A stretch of 64,000 bases of DNA from JANWVO01 sp037446555 (GCA_037446555.1 JBBIIK010000004.1:62001-126000); one strand, 5' to 3'. Shown: positions 1-8,124, counted from the stretch's first letter. Program-made: numbers and translations. The notes: generated from the letters alone by a model not told the origin.

Positions 1-2
1 AA

Positions 3-1310
3 GGTCTGCTGATCGCATCGGCCGTGCTGGCCATGCTTGCGGGAGCCGTCTGGTGGTCGAACCGCCATCCGAAGACGGAAGAGGCCGAAAAGAAGGCTTC
101 GCCGAAGCTCCTGGAACTGAAGCAGGACGACATCACACGGATCGAGATCCAACGGCCCGGTTCGGAAACCACGCGAGTCGAGAAAGGCTCCGACGGCGTC
201 TGGCGCATTACGTCGCCCGAGCCTCTGCCGGGAGACAAGGACGCGATTTCGAGCCTGGTGAGCTCCGCGGCATCGGTCAACGCCGACAAGGTGGTGGAAG
301 AGAAGCCTGAGGATCTTGCCGTCTTCGGCTTGAAGGAGCCCCGGGCGCGGGTCGTGATTACTTTGAAGGATGGCAAGACGCGCACGTTGCTGTTGGGGGA
401 CGATGCGCCCGTCGGTGGAGGCGGCTACGCGCAGGTAGACGGAGATATCCAGGTGTACCTGCTGACGTCGTGGGTCAAGGGCGGGCTGGACAAGCTTGCC
501 GTGGACCTTCGGGACAAGCGCATCCTGACGTTCGACCGCGACAAAATCGTGCGCGTGGAGGTTTCCAGAAAGGCGGAGACATTCGAGCTTTCGAAGAATG
601 CCCAGAGCTCCTGGGTCATCAGCCGGCCAAAACCCTTCCGGGCGGATTCCTGGAGCGTGGACGATTTCATCCGGCGGCTGCAGGATCTGAAGCTCGATCC
701 GCTGCTGACGTCGGACCAGAAAGCGGATCTCGAGAAGCAGTTCCGTTCGGGAACCCCGGTGGTCATTGTTAGCGTGACGGATGCCTCCGGCATGCAGAAA
801 CTGGAGCTGCGCCAGAACAAGGACAAGTATTACGCCCGGAGCTCGGCGGTGGACGGCTGCCATTTGGTCCAGGAGTTCGACGCCAAGGCTCTCGACAAGG
901 CCATGGCGGATTTCCGGAACAAGAAGCTGTTTGATTTCGGCTTTGATGATCCGTCAAAGATCGAATACCGGGGCGAGAAGCGGCAGCTCAGCCTGACAAA
1001 GTCCGGCGAGAAATGGCTGGACGGACTGAAGCCGGTGGATCCGGTTGGCGTGCAGACGCTGATCGACCGCCTGCGCGAGCTGTCAGCGGCCTCGTTCCCG
1101 GAAAGCGGCTTCGCGTCGCCGGTGATCGAAGTGACGGTGAATGCGAAGTCCGCCGAGAAGGTGCTGATCTCGAGAGCCGGCGGCAAGTACATCGCGCGGC
1201 GCGAGGGCGAGCCGGCGCTCTATGAGTTGCCTGCCTCCAGTGTGGAAGAACTGGAGAAGGCGGCGGGCGACGTGAAGGAAGCGCCATCCGGGAATCAGGC
1301 GAAGAAATAG
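3..1310 (+). CDS. DUF4340 domain-containing protein (5' end cut by window edge)
   Basis: The reading frame is open to base 3 and starts inside a hydrophobic stretch (GLLIASAVLAMLAGAVWW), so the true start lies just outside the window and this is an N-terminal membrane anchor or uncleaved signal. The rest (about 410 residues) is a soluble extracytoplasmic region with repeated 'L..F.....I..V.......L' units such as LLELKQDDITRIEIQRPG and ILTFDRDKIVRVEVSR, typical of DUF4340. In other genomes such proteins usually follow a GldG-like ABC-transporter auxiliary protein; that neighbour would be outside this window. No enzymatic motif is visible. Function unknown. Confidence 0.8.
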   Translation, partial: GLLIASAVLAMLAGAVWWSNRHPKTEEAEKKASPKLLELKQDDITRIEIQRPGSETTRVEKGSDGVWRITSPEPLPGDKDAISSLVSSAASVNADKVVEEKPEDLAVFGLKEPRARVVITLKDGKTRTLLLGDDAPVGGGGYAQVDGDIQVYLLTSWVKGGLDKLAVDLRDKRILTFDRDKIVRVEVSRKAETFELSKNAQSSWVISRPKPFRADSWSVDDFIRRLQDLKLDPLLTSDQKADLEKQFRSGTPVVIVSVTDASGMQKLELRQNKDKYYARSSAVDGCHLVQEFDAKALDKAMADFRNKKLFDFGFDDPSKIEYRGEKRQLSLTKSGEKWLDGLKPVDPVGVQTLIDRLRELSAASFPESGFASPVIEVTVNAKSAEKVLISRAGGKYIARREGEPALYELPASSVEELEKAAGDVKEAPSGNQAKK

Positions 1311-1343
1311 GACGGGGGCGCGCCCGCCGGGGAAGGAGCCGTC

Positions 1344-2660
1344 TTGAACGCCCTGCTGACCGACCTCTATCAGCTCACGATGGCTGCCGGCTACTGGTCG
1401 GCAGGGAAGTCGGGCGAGATAGCCACCTTTGAGCTGTTCGTGCGGCGGCTCCCTCAGAACCGCAATTACATGATTGCCGCCGGACTGGCGCAGGCTGCGG
1501 AATACCTGCTGAATCTGCGTTTTGAGGAAGACGAAATTCGCTACCTCCGCGGGCTGCCCCAATTCCAGCGCGTCGAAGAGGGCTTCTTCGAGGCGCTGCG
1601 CCGGTTTCGTTTCACCGGCGACGTGTTCGCCATGCCTGAAGGCACGCCTGTCTTTGCGGGCGAGCCCCTGCTGACAGTGCGCGCCCCGCTGATAGAGGCG
1701 CAGATCCCGGAGACGTATCTGCTGTCGATGGTCGGCTTCCAGACGATGATCGCCACCAAGGCGGCGCGGATGGTGGATGCCAGCGGCGGGCGGGCCGTTG
1801 TGGAGTTTGGCACGCGCCGGGCGCATTCGCCGCTGGCGGGACTGTATGCGGCGCGCGGGGCCTTTATTGGCGGGTGCGCTGGCACATCGAACGTCTTGGC
1901 GGGCATGCAGTTCGGCATCCCCGTGTTCGGCACGGCGGCGCACTCCTGGGTTCAGAGCTTTCCAACCGAGCGGGAAGCTTTCGAGCGTTTGCAGGCGTTG
2001 CTGGGCGCAGGCGCCACCTACCTGATCGACACCTACGACACACTGGAAGGCGCTCGGCAGGCGGTGGCGCTGGGCAAGCCTTTCTGGGGCGTGCGGCTTG
2101 ACAGCGGCAACCTGGTGGAACTGTCGCGCGCCGTGCGCAGGATTCTCGACGACGGGGGCTGCTCGGAGGCGAAGATCATGGCCACCGGAGACTTGAACGA
2201 GTACAAGATCCTGGAACTGGGGGCCGCGAATGCGCCGATCGACGCCTTCGGCGTGGGGACGGAACTGGCAACTTCGATGGATGCGCCGAGCCACGGGGCG
2301 GTCTACAAGCTGGTGGAGCACGTCTCTCCCCTGGGGCGGCGCTACACGGCGAAGTTCAGCCATGAGAAGGCCACCCTGCCGGGCGCAAAACAGGTCTTCC
2401 GGTTTTCCGGCCGGGACATGATCGGGCGCGCGCATGAGTGCCCGCCCGGCGAGGCCGAGGCGCTGCTGCGCCCGGTGATCGTGCGGGGAGAACTGGCAGC
2501 GGAGCTGCCGTCCGCCGCTGAGGCCCGGGAGCGCGGGCGCCGCTCCATCGAGGCTCTGCCCCGGAAGCTGCGCACCCTGTTCGAGGTCGATCCTCCCTAC
2601 CGCATCGACCTGAGCGAGGAACTCATCCAACTGGCCGAGGAGGTCAAGGCCCGCCGATGA
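1344..2660 (+). CDS. pncB: nicotinate phosphoribosyltransferase
   Basis: Converts nicotinate, PRPP and ATP to nicotinate mononucleotide, the committed step of the Preiss-Handler NAD salvage route in the cytoplasm. The 438-residue protein opens with the family signature LLTDLYQLTMAAGYW and contains the conserved EFGTRRAHS segment, TSNVLAG and the phosphate-binding VRLDSGNL / GTELATSMD regions. The start is TTG at 1344, chosen because GGAAGGAG sits 6 nt upstream and the protein then begins MNALLTDLYQ, as in homologues. The stop overlaps the next start (ATGA), so it is translationally coupled to the nicotinamidase that supplies its substrate. Confidence 0.95.
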   Translation: MNALLTDLYQLTMAAGYWSAGKSGEIATFELFVRRLPQNRNYMIAAGLAQAAEYLLNLRFEEDEIRYLRGLPQFQRVEEGFFEALRRFRFTGDVFAMPEGTPVFAGEPLLTVRAPLIEAQIPETYLLSMVGFQTMIATKAARMVDASGGRAVVEFGTRRAHSPLAGLYAARGAFIGGCAGTSNVLAGMQFGIPVFGTAAHSWVQSFPTEREAFERLQALLGAGATYLIDTYDTLEGARQAVALGKPFWGVRLDSGNLVELSRAVRRILDDGGCSEAKIMATGDLNEYKILELGAANAPIDAFGVGTELATSMDAPSHGAVYKLVEHVSPLGRRYTAKFSHEKATLPGAKQVFRFSGRDMIGRAHECPPGEAEALLRPVIVRGELAAELPSAAEARERGRRSIEALPRKLRTLFEVDPPYRIDLSEELIQLAEEVKARR

Positions 2661-3187
2661 ACATCGCCTTCTTCGACATCGACACGCAGCTCGACTTCGT
2701 TTTCCCGGCGGGTGCGCTCTACGTGCCCGGCGCGGAAAGCGCGCTGCCGCAGGTGGCGCGGCTGAACCGGTGGGCGAAGGAGCGCGGCATTCCGCTCGTC
2801 TCCACCGCCGACGCCCATACAGAGGACGATCCGGAGTTCGCTGCCTGGCCTCCGCATTGCGTCGCCGGGACTTTCGGGCAGCGGAAGCCGGACTGCACAA
2901 TGGTGGGCCAGATTGTTTTGAACAAGCGCAGCGTGGATTGTTTTACCATTCCGGAGCTGCCCGGATTGCTGGAACAGCTCAGGGTGGAGCATGCCTTCGT
3001 TTACGGGGTGGTGACGGAGATCTGCGTCCGGCACGCCGTTTTCGGGCTGCTCGATCGCGGCATCCGGGTGACTCTGGTGGAGGACGCCGTTCGTTCGCTG
3101 AACGAGGGCGAAGCGGCGGCGATGATGCGGGAGCTCGAAGCGCGGGGAGGCTCTCTCAGCCGCGCAAGCGTAATCTGCGCGGCGTGA
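2657..3187 (+). CDS. pncA: nicotinamidase / isochorismatase-family cysteine hydrolase
   Basis: Predicted to hydrolyse nicotinamide to nicotinate and ammonia, feeding the upstream pncB product. The 176-residue protein shows the cysteine-hydrolase triad: Asp in FFDIDTQLDF, Lys in LNKRSVDCF and Cys in VVTEICVRHAV; metal-ligand candidates are in the DAHTEDDPEF stretch and the following WPPHC. The ATGA overlap with pncB makes a two-gene salvage operon. The isochorismatase superfamily is broad, but the pncB partner strongly favours nicotinamidase. Confidence 0.9.
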   Translation: MNIAFFDIDTQLDFVFPAGALYVPGAESALPQVARLNRWAKERGIPLVSTADAHTEDDPEFAAWPPHCVAGTFGQRKPDCTMVGQIVLNKRSVDCFTIPELPGLLEQLRVEHAFVYGVVTEICVRHAVFGLLDRGIRVTLVEDAVRSLNEGEAAAMMRELEARGGSLSRASVICAA

Positions 3188-3209
3188 TCCCACCGCGGCG
3201 CGGCGTGCT

Positions 3210-3608
3210 TCAGGCTGCGGCTTCCGGCGGAACGGGGACGTCTTTCGCGTCCCGCCAGAGACGCTCCAGCTGGTAGTAGTCCCGCTTTTCCGGCGAGAAG
3301 ACGTGAACGATTACGTCGCCGAAGTCGCCGAGGATCCACTCGCCGTGTTCATATCCTTCGACGCTAAGAGGGGCCTCGCCAGCCTGTTGCTTCATCTCTT
3401 TCGCCACCTCGTCCCAGATGGCCTGGTTCTGCCTCTGGTTGGTGCCGGTGCAGATGAGGAAATAGTCGCAAAACGACGCGATTTCGCGCAGGTCGAGCAC
3501 GCGGATCCCGGAAGCTTTCTTGGATTCGGCGGCTCGGAGGGCGATGAGCCACGTGGGGCTTTCCGTGGCGGTGTAAGGAGATGCCCCGTTGCATTTTCGT
3601 TTCCGCAA
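3210..3608 (-). CDS. rsfS: ribosomal silencing factor RsfS
   Basis: Small RsfS/Iojap-family protein (about 130 residues) that binds ribosomal protein uL14 and blocks subunit joining when nutrients are short. Diagnostic segments are KKASGIRVLDLREIASFCDYFLICTG (given here in outline: KASGI, DLREIA, DYFLICTG), NQAIWDEV and the C-terminal EGYEHGEWILGDFGDVIVHVF. The listed start is a TTG at 3608 preceded by an in-frame stop, with no clear ribosome-binding site; homology begins near residue 15, so the first residues are uncertain. It is convergent with pncA. Confidence 0.9.
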   Translation of the reverse strand: MRKRKCNGASPYTATESPTWLIALRAAESKKASGIRVLDLREIASFCDYFLICTGTNQRQNQAIWDEVAKEMKQQAGEAPLSVEGYEHGEWILGDFGDVIVHVFSPEKRDYYQLERLWRDAKDVPVPPEAAA

Positions 3609-3659
3609 GAGTTTCGGTTAGAACCTCTCCCTACCCGGTATCGTACTACAATAAGAACA

Positions 3660-4421
3660 GTGCGCAAGCTTTTTGTTTGCGCCGCCATTGCCTGCCTGCC
3701 GGCCTTGTTCGGGCAGAGGCTCGAATGGCGGCAGACGGTGGTCGAGAAGATCCGGGAAAGCGCGGCGGACCTTGGCGACGCCGATGTCCTGAACCGCACT
3801 CTCTACTCCTCAGTCCGCCCTGATGAGCTGGGGCTGGAGCTGTGCGCCCAGATGGTGGAAGCTGCCGAGCGGCGGGTGGCGCGGGTGGAGGAGAAGCTTG
3901 AAAGCCTGCGCCCGCTCGTCGAAGAAGGCGTCTTCGCGCGCAACGAGCTGAAGCTGCTGGAAGACGAGCTCGCAGACCGGCGCCGCACGGTAGAGCTGGC
4001 CCGCTCCCGCGCCGATTTTATCCGCCAGATGGCCGAGATGGCGCAATTGGAGGCGGCGCTGGCGCAGGTCCCCGACGAAGACGACATCGCGCGCCCGTTG
4101 CAGGAGCGCTTCGACGGGCGCGGCTTTTTCAGCCTCGCCCAACTCAAGAAGATCAGCGATGCGTTCGAGGCGCAGTTCGGCCGCGCGCTCCCGGTGAGCG
4201 CCCACGGCGACACCGCCTTCCACCGGCGCCTCGGACTCGACCACCGCGGGCGCGTGGATGCGGCCCTCTTGCCTGATTCGCCTGAAGGGCAATGGCTGCG
4301 CCAGTGGCTGGAAAGCGAGCAGATTCCGTATTACGCCTTCCGCGGCGCCGTCCGCGGGAAGGCTTCCGCCGCCCACATCCACATCGGTCCGCCGAGCCCC
4401 CGCCTGCGCGTGGCAGACTAG
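3660..4421 (+). CDS. secreted coiled-coil protein with M15-like D-Ala-D-Ala peptidase domain
   Basis: 253 residues from a GTG start: signal peptide (residues 1-20, hydrophobic core LFVCAAIACLPALF), a charged coiled coil (about 65-135, rich in Glu/Arg heptads) and a C-terminal domain with HRRLGLDHRGRVDAALLP and AHIHIG. The spacing of His/Asp and the final HIH resembles the metal ligands of M15 D-Ala-D-Ala carboxypeptidase-like proteins, suggesting a periplasmic cell-wall hydrolase; that is inference. There is no Shine-Dalgarno sequence, but a TACAAT box at 3647-3652 ends 7 nt before the GTG, so the transcript may be leaderless. It overlaps no gene and hpt follows after 5 nt. Confidence 0.7.
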   Translation: MRKLFVCAAIACLPALFGQRLEWRQTVVEKIRESAADLGDADVLNRTLYSSVRPDELGLELCAQMVEAAERRVARVEEKLESLRPLVEEGVFARNELKLLEDELADRRRTVELARSRADFIRQMAEMAQLEAALAQVPDEDDIARPLQERFDGRGFFSLAQLKKISDAFEAQFGRALPVSAHGDTAFHRRLGLDHRGRVDAALLPDSPEGQWLRQWLESEQIPYYAFRGAVRGKASAAHIHIGPPSPRLRVAD

Positions 4422-4426
4422 TGGGC

Positions 4427-4948
4427 ATGAGCGCGGCTCGCTTTGAGATCCTGATCCCTCACGAGAAGATCCAGCAGCGCGTGGAGGAGCTGGGCCGCCA
4501 GATCAGCGCCGACTACCAGGGGCGTTCGCTTGTCATGGTGGGCGTACTCAAGGGTTCGTTCATGTTCCTGGCGGACCTAATCCGCCACATCGACGTGCCG
4601 CTGCGCATCGAATTCATCGGTACCAAGAGCTACGAAGGCACCACGACGTCCGGCCAGGTACAGCTCACCAAGGACCTCGACCGCCCGATCCTCGACGAAG
4701 ACGTGCTGCTGGTGGAAGACATCATCGACACGGGACTCACGCTGAACTACCTGAAACACCTGCTCGAGCAGCGCCAGCCGCGTTCTCTGAAGACAGCGGC
4801 TTTCCTCGACAAGCCCTCGCGCCGCCACATTGACGTGCGAGCCGACTACGTTGGCTTCACCATCGAGGACAAGTTCGTCATCGGCTACGGCCTCGATTTT
4901 GAGCAAAAGTATCGAAACCTGAAGGATCTCTGCGTTCTCATCCCCTGA
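4427..4948 (+). CDS. hpt: hypoxanthine phosphoribosyltransferase
   Basis: Salvages hypoxanthine (and usually guanine) to the nucleoside monophosphate with PRPP. 173 residues, the usual size. The PRPP-binding loop LLVEDIIDTGLTL is intact, as are VGVLKGSFMFLADL near the N terminus and the late DKFVIGYGLDF segment that contacts the purine. The start at 4427 gives MSAARFEILIP, matching family N termini; it lies 5 nt after the peptidase stop, so it is probably cotranscribed. Confidence 0.95.
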   Translation: MSAARFEILIPHEKIQQRVEELGRQISADYQGRSLVMVGVLKGSFMFLADLIRHIDVPLRIEFIGTKSYEGTTTSGQVQLTKDLDRPILDEDVLLVEDIIDTGLTLNYLKHLLEQRQPRSLKTAAFLDKPSRRHIDVRADYVGFTIEDKFVIGYGLDFEQKYRNLKDLCVLIP

Positions 4949-5096
4949 CGGATGGCGCGCCTTTTCTGCCCCTCTCCGCTGCCGGTTGCCGCATCGACGA
5001 AGGACCGGGCCGGGTGCAAAAACTCGCGGCCGCCCCGAACTCAGGCCGATGCGTGCTCCCGTGCGGAGGCTGCGAGGGCGGCTGCGGATCCGCTGA

Positions 5097-5498
5097 TCAG
5101 CCGGTCTGCCCGGCCGCGCTTGAAGCTGGCTGTTTGGCGCTGGCGCCGTCAGACCCGATTCTCGCCCGGAGCGCGGCGATCAGGGTGGGCATGGAAGGCG
5201 GCCCCATCGAGACTACCTGGTTGTCGAACACGAAGATCGGGCAGGCCGAAGGGCCGAATGTCCTGATCAGTTTTACCGCTGGCAGGTCGCGGTCGAGGCT
5301 CAGCTTCCTTGAAACGTCCACGGTCTCGACCTTCAGGCCAGGGATTCCTGATTCCAGCTCCATCATGCAGCTCCGCAATTCCTCATCGCTCTGTCCCACG
5401 GGCCCGCAGCAGGAGGATTGCGGGCCGCAGGGAAAGGATTGGGGCAGGTAGTAAAGCCGAACGGCGGGCTTGCTGTCGCTTATTCTGACGATCCTCAT
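5097..5498 (-). CDS. Cys-rich ArsD/thioredoxin-like protein, last gene of a metal(loid) operon
   Basis: 133 residues. The N-terminal third has a dense cysteine cluster (PCGPQSSCCGPVGQSDEE, then SCMMELE), followed by VETVDVSRK and CPIFVFDNQVVSMGPPS, a beta-alpha-beta layout like ArsD and small thioredoxin-fold proteins (a conserved Pro-containing strand after a Cys motif). This suggests a metal(loid) chaperone or redox partner for the permease encoded directly upstream (start codons separated by the permease C-half, 2 nt between genes). It could equally be a glutaredoxin-like protein. The ATG at 5498 was chosen because upstream residues in this frame are a low-complexity shadow of the permease gene. 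Confidence 0.55.
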   Translation of the reverse strand: MRIVRISDSKPAVRLYYLPQSFPCGPQSSCCGPVGQSDEELRSCMMELESGIPGLKVETVDVSRKLSLDRDLPAVKLIRTFGPSACPIFVFDNQVVSMGPPSMPTLIAALRARIGSDGASAKQPASSAAGQTG

Positions 5499-5500
5499 TC

Positions 5501-6214
5501 TTATGCGAGAAGATTGTAAACATAACCGGCCACAACGCAGCCGACAAACGAAACCCCGACATACAGCGCCAACACCCTGGCGCGGAAGACGCCCGATAGC
5601 ATCGCGATCGAGGGGAGGGACAAGCCGGGGCCGCCCAGCAGATACGCCAGCGTGGACCCGGGGCCCATGCCCTTGCTCATCAGAGCCAAGGCGGTTGGAA
5701 CCTCCACATAGGTGCAGACATAAGCCAGGACAGATATGAATGCGGCCACCAGAACGCTGTTCAATGCGGTGCCGCCCACCCGCTCCGTGATGAGGCTTGT
5801 GGGCAACAGCACCTTGATTGCGCCCGCTATCAACACGGCCAGCAGCAGGTAGCCATTGAACTGAATAAAGAGGCGGAGCCCCACGCGGAACACCGCGGCG
5901 AGCTTTTCGCGGGGGGCCCCATAGTCCGAGTCGCCCTCGGGAAGCACTGCGCATGCGCCGACGTTCCTGATTTCCGCACTATCCGTCGCGGCCGGCGTCC
6001 ACAGGCCCCCGGGAGTCTGCTCGGCGAGTCCGCCTTCCTCGAGCGACGCCAACTGCGCTTCGGCGCCGGGGCCCAGTTCGCCAGCGGCCACGCCCTCCGG
6101 GCGGTTCGCCGCGAGCATCGCGAAACGGAAGGCGAACTGTTGGGTCTCGGGCGAGAGGCGGGGCGGAATGTGGATTTTCAGGAACTTCTTTGGTTCCGAT
6201 GCCGCCTCTGCCAC
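5501..6214 (-). CDS. COG0701 (ArsP/DUF318-type) permease, C-terminal half, in a different frame from the N-terminal half
   Basis: This frame holds a hydrophilic linker (FLKIHIPPRLSPETQQFAF...), then four membrane segments (LFIQFNGYLLLAVLIAGAIKVLLP; ALNSVLVAAFISVLAYVCTYVEVP; STLAYLLGGPGLSLPSIAML; VLALYVGVSFVGCVVAGYVYNLLA are their cores). These are the second repeat of the permease whose first half ends at 6178 in another frame. A GTG at 6214 could start it as a separate chain, but no Shine-Dalgarno sequence precedes it. Inserting one base near 6215 would fuse the halves into one roughly 470-residue permease. Either a frameshifted gene, a sequencing error, or translational coupling of a split permease. 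Confidence 0.6.
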   Translation of the reverse strand: MAEAASEPKKFLKIHIPPRLSPETQQFAFRFAMLAANRPEGVAAGELGPGAEAQLASLEEGGLAEQTPGGLWTPAATDSAEIRNVGACAVLPEGDSDYGAPREKLAAVFRVGLRLFIQFNGYLLLAVLIAGAIKVLLPTSLITERVGGTALNSVLVAAFISVLAYVCTYVEVPTALALMSKGMGPGSTLAYLLGGPGLSLPSIAMLSGVFRARVLALYVGVSFVGCVVAGYVYNLLA

Positions 6215-6885
6215 AACACCAACACCTGTCCCACCGAGAGTGCGATGGCGAACGTCGCAATGACGCGGCCCAGGGCCATGGGCCAGCCCAGAATGCCCGC
6301 GGTCATGAACACCGTGGGGACGTTGATCATGGGCGCGGCCACCAGGAAGGCCATGGTCGGACCCAGCGGGATGCCGGCCTCCACCGTTCCCGCCAGGACC
6401 GGAACGATCCCGCACGAACAGATGGGGATGACGGCGCCCGCAGCGCTCGCCATCAGATTCGCTTTCAGCCCGCCGTAGCCCATCCTGGCTTTCACCTTGT
6501 TCCACGAAACGAGGACGATCAGCGCTCCGGCGATGAACATGCCGATGATCCAGTACTGGAACAGCTCCACCAGAACCGCGCAGGCCTTGATGTAGACGAA
6601 CCACAGGACTTGCGGGATGTTCCAGGACAGCGGCGTGGCGATTTCCGTGAGCCTGGCCTCGGCCTCAGGCAGCCCCGGTGGCTGCAGCAGTCCGTAGAGA
6701 AAGAGCGAGCGGATGGACAAGCCGTGGACGAGCGCGTAGACCACGCCACTCGCATACATCACTGCGACAGCCGCCAGGTAAAGCCACATGGTCGCAGTCG
6801 GACGGAAGGGCGCATGCGCTGCGGAGCTGGCCGGAGGCGCCTCGCCGGGCCCGGCGCCCGCCAGAGTTGTCTCATTGGTCCGCAT
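6178..6885 (-). CDS. COG0701 (ArsP/DUF318-type) permease, N-terminal half
   Basis: 235 residues from ATG 6885, chosen because GGGAGGGA lies 5 nt upstream; the preceding 14 codons overlap the previous gene. Membrane segments: TMWLYLAAVAVMYASGVVYAL, FQYWIIGMFIAGALIVLVSW, then AAGAVIPICSCGIVPVLAGT with the CSC motif typical of these metalloid/organoarsenic permeases, and GPTMAFLVAAPMINVPTVFM. It ends in a hydrophilic tail WQRRHRNQRSS that looks like out-of-frame translation; homologues continue into the sequence found in the overlapping frame (6214-5501). Position between an AhpD-like gene and a Cys-rich chaperone-like gene under an ArsR regulator supports metal(loid) efflux. Confidence 0.7.
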   Translation of the reverse strand: MRTNETTLAGAGPGEAPPASSAAHAPFRPTATMWLYLAAVAVMYASGVVYALVHGLSIRSLFLYGLLQPPGLPEAEARLTEIATPLSWNIPQVLWFVYIKACAVLVELFQYWIIGMFIAGALIVLVSWNKVKARMGYGGLKANLMASAAGAVIPICSCGIVPVLAGTVEAGIPLGPTMAFLVAAPMINVPTVFMTAGILGWPMALGRVIATFAIALSVGQVLVLWQRRHRNQRSS

Positions 6886-7135
6886 TGTTCCCTCCCTGCC
6901 CGGAAGCGGCAGCCAGATCCGCGGCAATCCGGCGCGCCACGAACTCGTCCCTATGCCTGTCTCCTGCGCCGCGCACCGCGCGCGCCATCTCGACGGCCTC
7001 CTGGATCTCCTCCGGCGTTGCGCCGCAATTCAACGCTTCTTTGTAGTGGTACGCGAAGCAAGGCTGGCAGTGGCCGGCGACGGCCGCCGCGATGGCGACC
7101 AGCTCCCGCGTTTTCGCCGGCAGAGATTCAGCCAT
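6872..7135 (-). CDS. carboxymuconolactone decarboxylase-family (AhpD-like) protein
   Basis: 87 residues with the AhpD-type redox centre CQPC inside GHCQPCFAYHYKEAL, after the conserved LPAKTRELVAIAAAV helix. AhpD-like proteins use this Cys-x-x-Cys plus the following His as a thiol peroxidase/disulfide reductase. Its place in an ArsR-led operon suggests thiol-redox help for metal(loid) handling. It overlaps the downstream permease start by 14 nt and the upstream Met-rich gene by 8 nt, so the three are coupled. Confidence 0.8.
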   Translation of the reverse strand: MAESLPAKTRELVAIAAAVAGHCQPCFAYHYKEALNCGATPEEIQEAVEMARAVRGAGDRHRDEFVARRIAADLAAASGQGGNNADQ

Positions 7136-7370
7136 TCTGCTTCCCCTCCTCCGTCATCCGCCCCATCATTTGATCCATCATCCGCCGCGCGGCTTCCCGC
7201 ATTGCCGGATTCGTCATCATCATCCTGGAGCAGCGTTCCATCATCATCTCCATGAGCTGCGGATTCTGCATCACCGAGCCGCAGAGTTCCGGGCCAAGCT
7301 CGCTCATCAGGCGGGCCCGTTCCTCCGGGCTGAGATTCATGATCTGCTCGCGTATTGTCCCGAATTCCAT
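7128..7370 (-). CDS. small Met-rich protein
   Basis: 80 residues with about 17 methionines, concentrated in the middle and end: QLMEMMMERCSRMMMTNP and ARRMMDQMMGRM, with two cysteines. No signal peptide. I do not recognise a named family. Clusters of Met with Cys can bind soft metals such as Cu(I) or Ag(I), and the position directly behind an ArsR-family regulator supports a metal-related role, but that is inference. The ATG start has AAAGGAGA a few bases upstream, and its end overlaps the AhpD-like gene. Confidence 0.65.
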   Translation of the reverse strand: MEFGTIREQIMNLSPEERARLMSELGPELCGSVMQNPQLMEMMMERCSRMMMTNPAMREAARRMMDQMMGRMTEEGKQNG

Positions 7371-7461
7371 GCTGGTCTCTCCTTTTCTTTGTTGTGGCGG
7401 TTTCCTTGCAAGCGGGTTTGCCCCTGCAAATCCTTTGGCGCCTGGCGCGAAGAGGGAGACA

Positions 7462-7917
7462 TCACTGCCGCATCCTCGATCCGCTGATGGCCGTCCGGGC
7501 CGGGGTGCGCATGGTCTTGCGCCGCCTGGAGGGGCTGCGGCTGGCAGCCGGCAACGGCACCAACTGTTGCATTTTGCAGGCGCCGTCGCGGATCGCCTGC
7601 CGCAACCGGAAAAGATCGTCCTGAAAGACCGGATCGTTCCGGAAAGCGGCCTGAAGAAATTCGAACAGGGCCTTCCATTCTTTCCGTGTGAAATCCGGCA
7701 GCGCGTGAAAGACGCGGAATCCGTCCCGGCGTTCGGTGACCAGGCCGGAGTGTTTGAGATACGAAAGATGGCGGGAGACGTTGGATTGGGTCAGGCCCAG
7801 GACGATCTGGATGTCGCAACCGCACAATTCTCCGTAGAGCAGAAGGTTCAGGATGCGCAGGCGGCTGGCATCCGCCAGGCCCTTCAGAAGCGATTCAAGA
7901 CCGGCCAGCGAGATCAT
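7462..7917 (-). CDS. ArsR-family metalloregulator
   Basis: 151 residues: winged-helix repressor with the metal-site motif ELCGCD (Cys-x-Cys just before the recognition helix, the classical ArsR/SmtB alpha-3 site), helix-turn-helix LTQSNVSRHLSYLKHSGLV and wing VTERRDGFRVFH. A basic 40-residue C-terminal tail is unusual and contains one further Cys. Predicted to repress the four or five downstream genes until As(III)/Sb(III) or another soft metal binds. A near-consensus promoter lies 10-38 nt upstream of the start, leaving almost no leader. Confidence 0.9.
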   Translation of the reverse strand: MISLAGLESLLKGLADASRLRILNLLLYGELCGCDIQIVLGLTQSNVSRHLSYLKHSGLVTERRDGFRVFHALPDFTRKEWKALFEFLQAAFRNDPVFQDDLFRLRQAIRDGACKMQQLVPLPAASRSPSRRRKTMRTPARTAISGSRMRQ

Positions 7918-7926
7918 GGGTTCATG

Positions 7927-7955
7927 AGTGTAAACGCATAGACTGGTGAAGTCAA
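7927..7955 (-). promoter_or_regulatory. sigma70-type promoter of the first ArsR operon
   Basis: On the minus strand TTGACT is followed by exactly 17 nt and TACACT. The -10 box ends 9 nt before the ATG at 7917, so transcription should begin about 2-3 nt before the start codon. The best promoter match I saw in the window. The start region itself (TCAT-N6-ATGA) is a short inverted repeat that could be part of an ArsR operator. The surrounding gap 7918-8124 holds nothing else recognisable. Confidence 0.7.
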
Positions 7956-8124
7956 GGGCGCCCGGGCCGCGCCACGGCGTCTATGCGCCCCGGCTGTTCT
8001 TCATGAGCGGCTCCGCCCGCGGTTCGCCAGGGGGCCGCCATGCCGGGAACCGGCTGCGGCGGCGGTGCGGATCCCCGGAGGCGCGCCAGCGTCTATGGAT
8101 GACCGTGGCCGGAAGGGGGCCGGC

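Noticed and set aside
1083..2900. Open frame of 605 codons on the minus strand antisense to pncB-pncA
   Set aside because: Arg/Ala-rich shadow of two well-recognised genes on the other strand; no motif or start signal.
3303..3659. N-terminal extension of the M15-like gene back into the rsfS region
   Set aside because: This part is antisense to rsfS and lacks a signal peptide; GTG 3660 restores a normal secreted protein.
4949..5096. Gap of 148 nt between hpt and the Cys-rich gene
   Set aside because: Inspected; no RNA gene, hairpin with T-run or small coding frame with homology.
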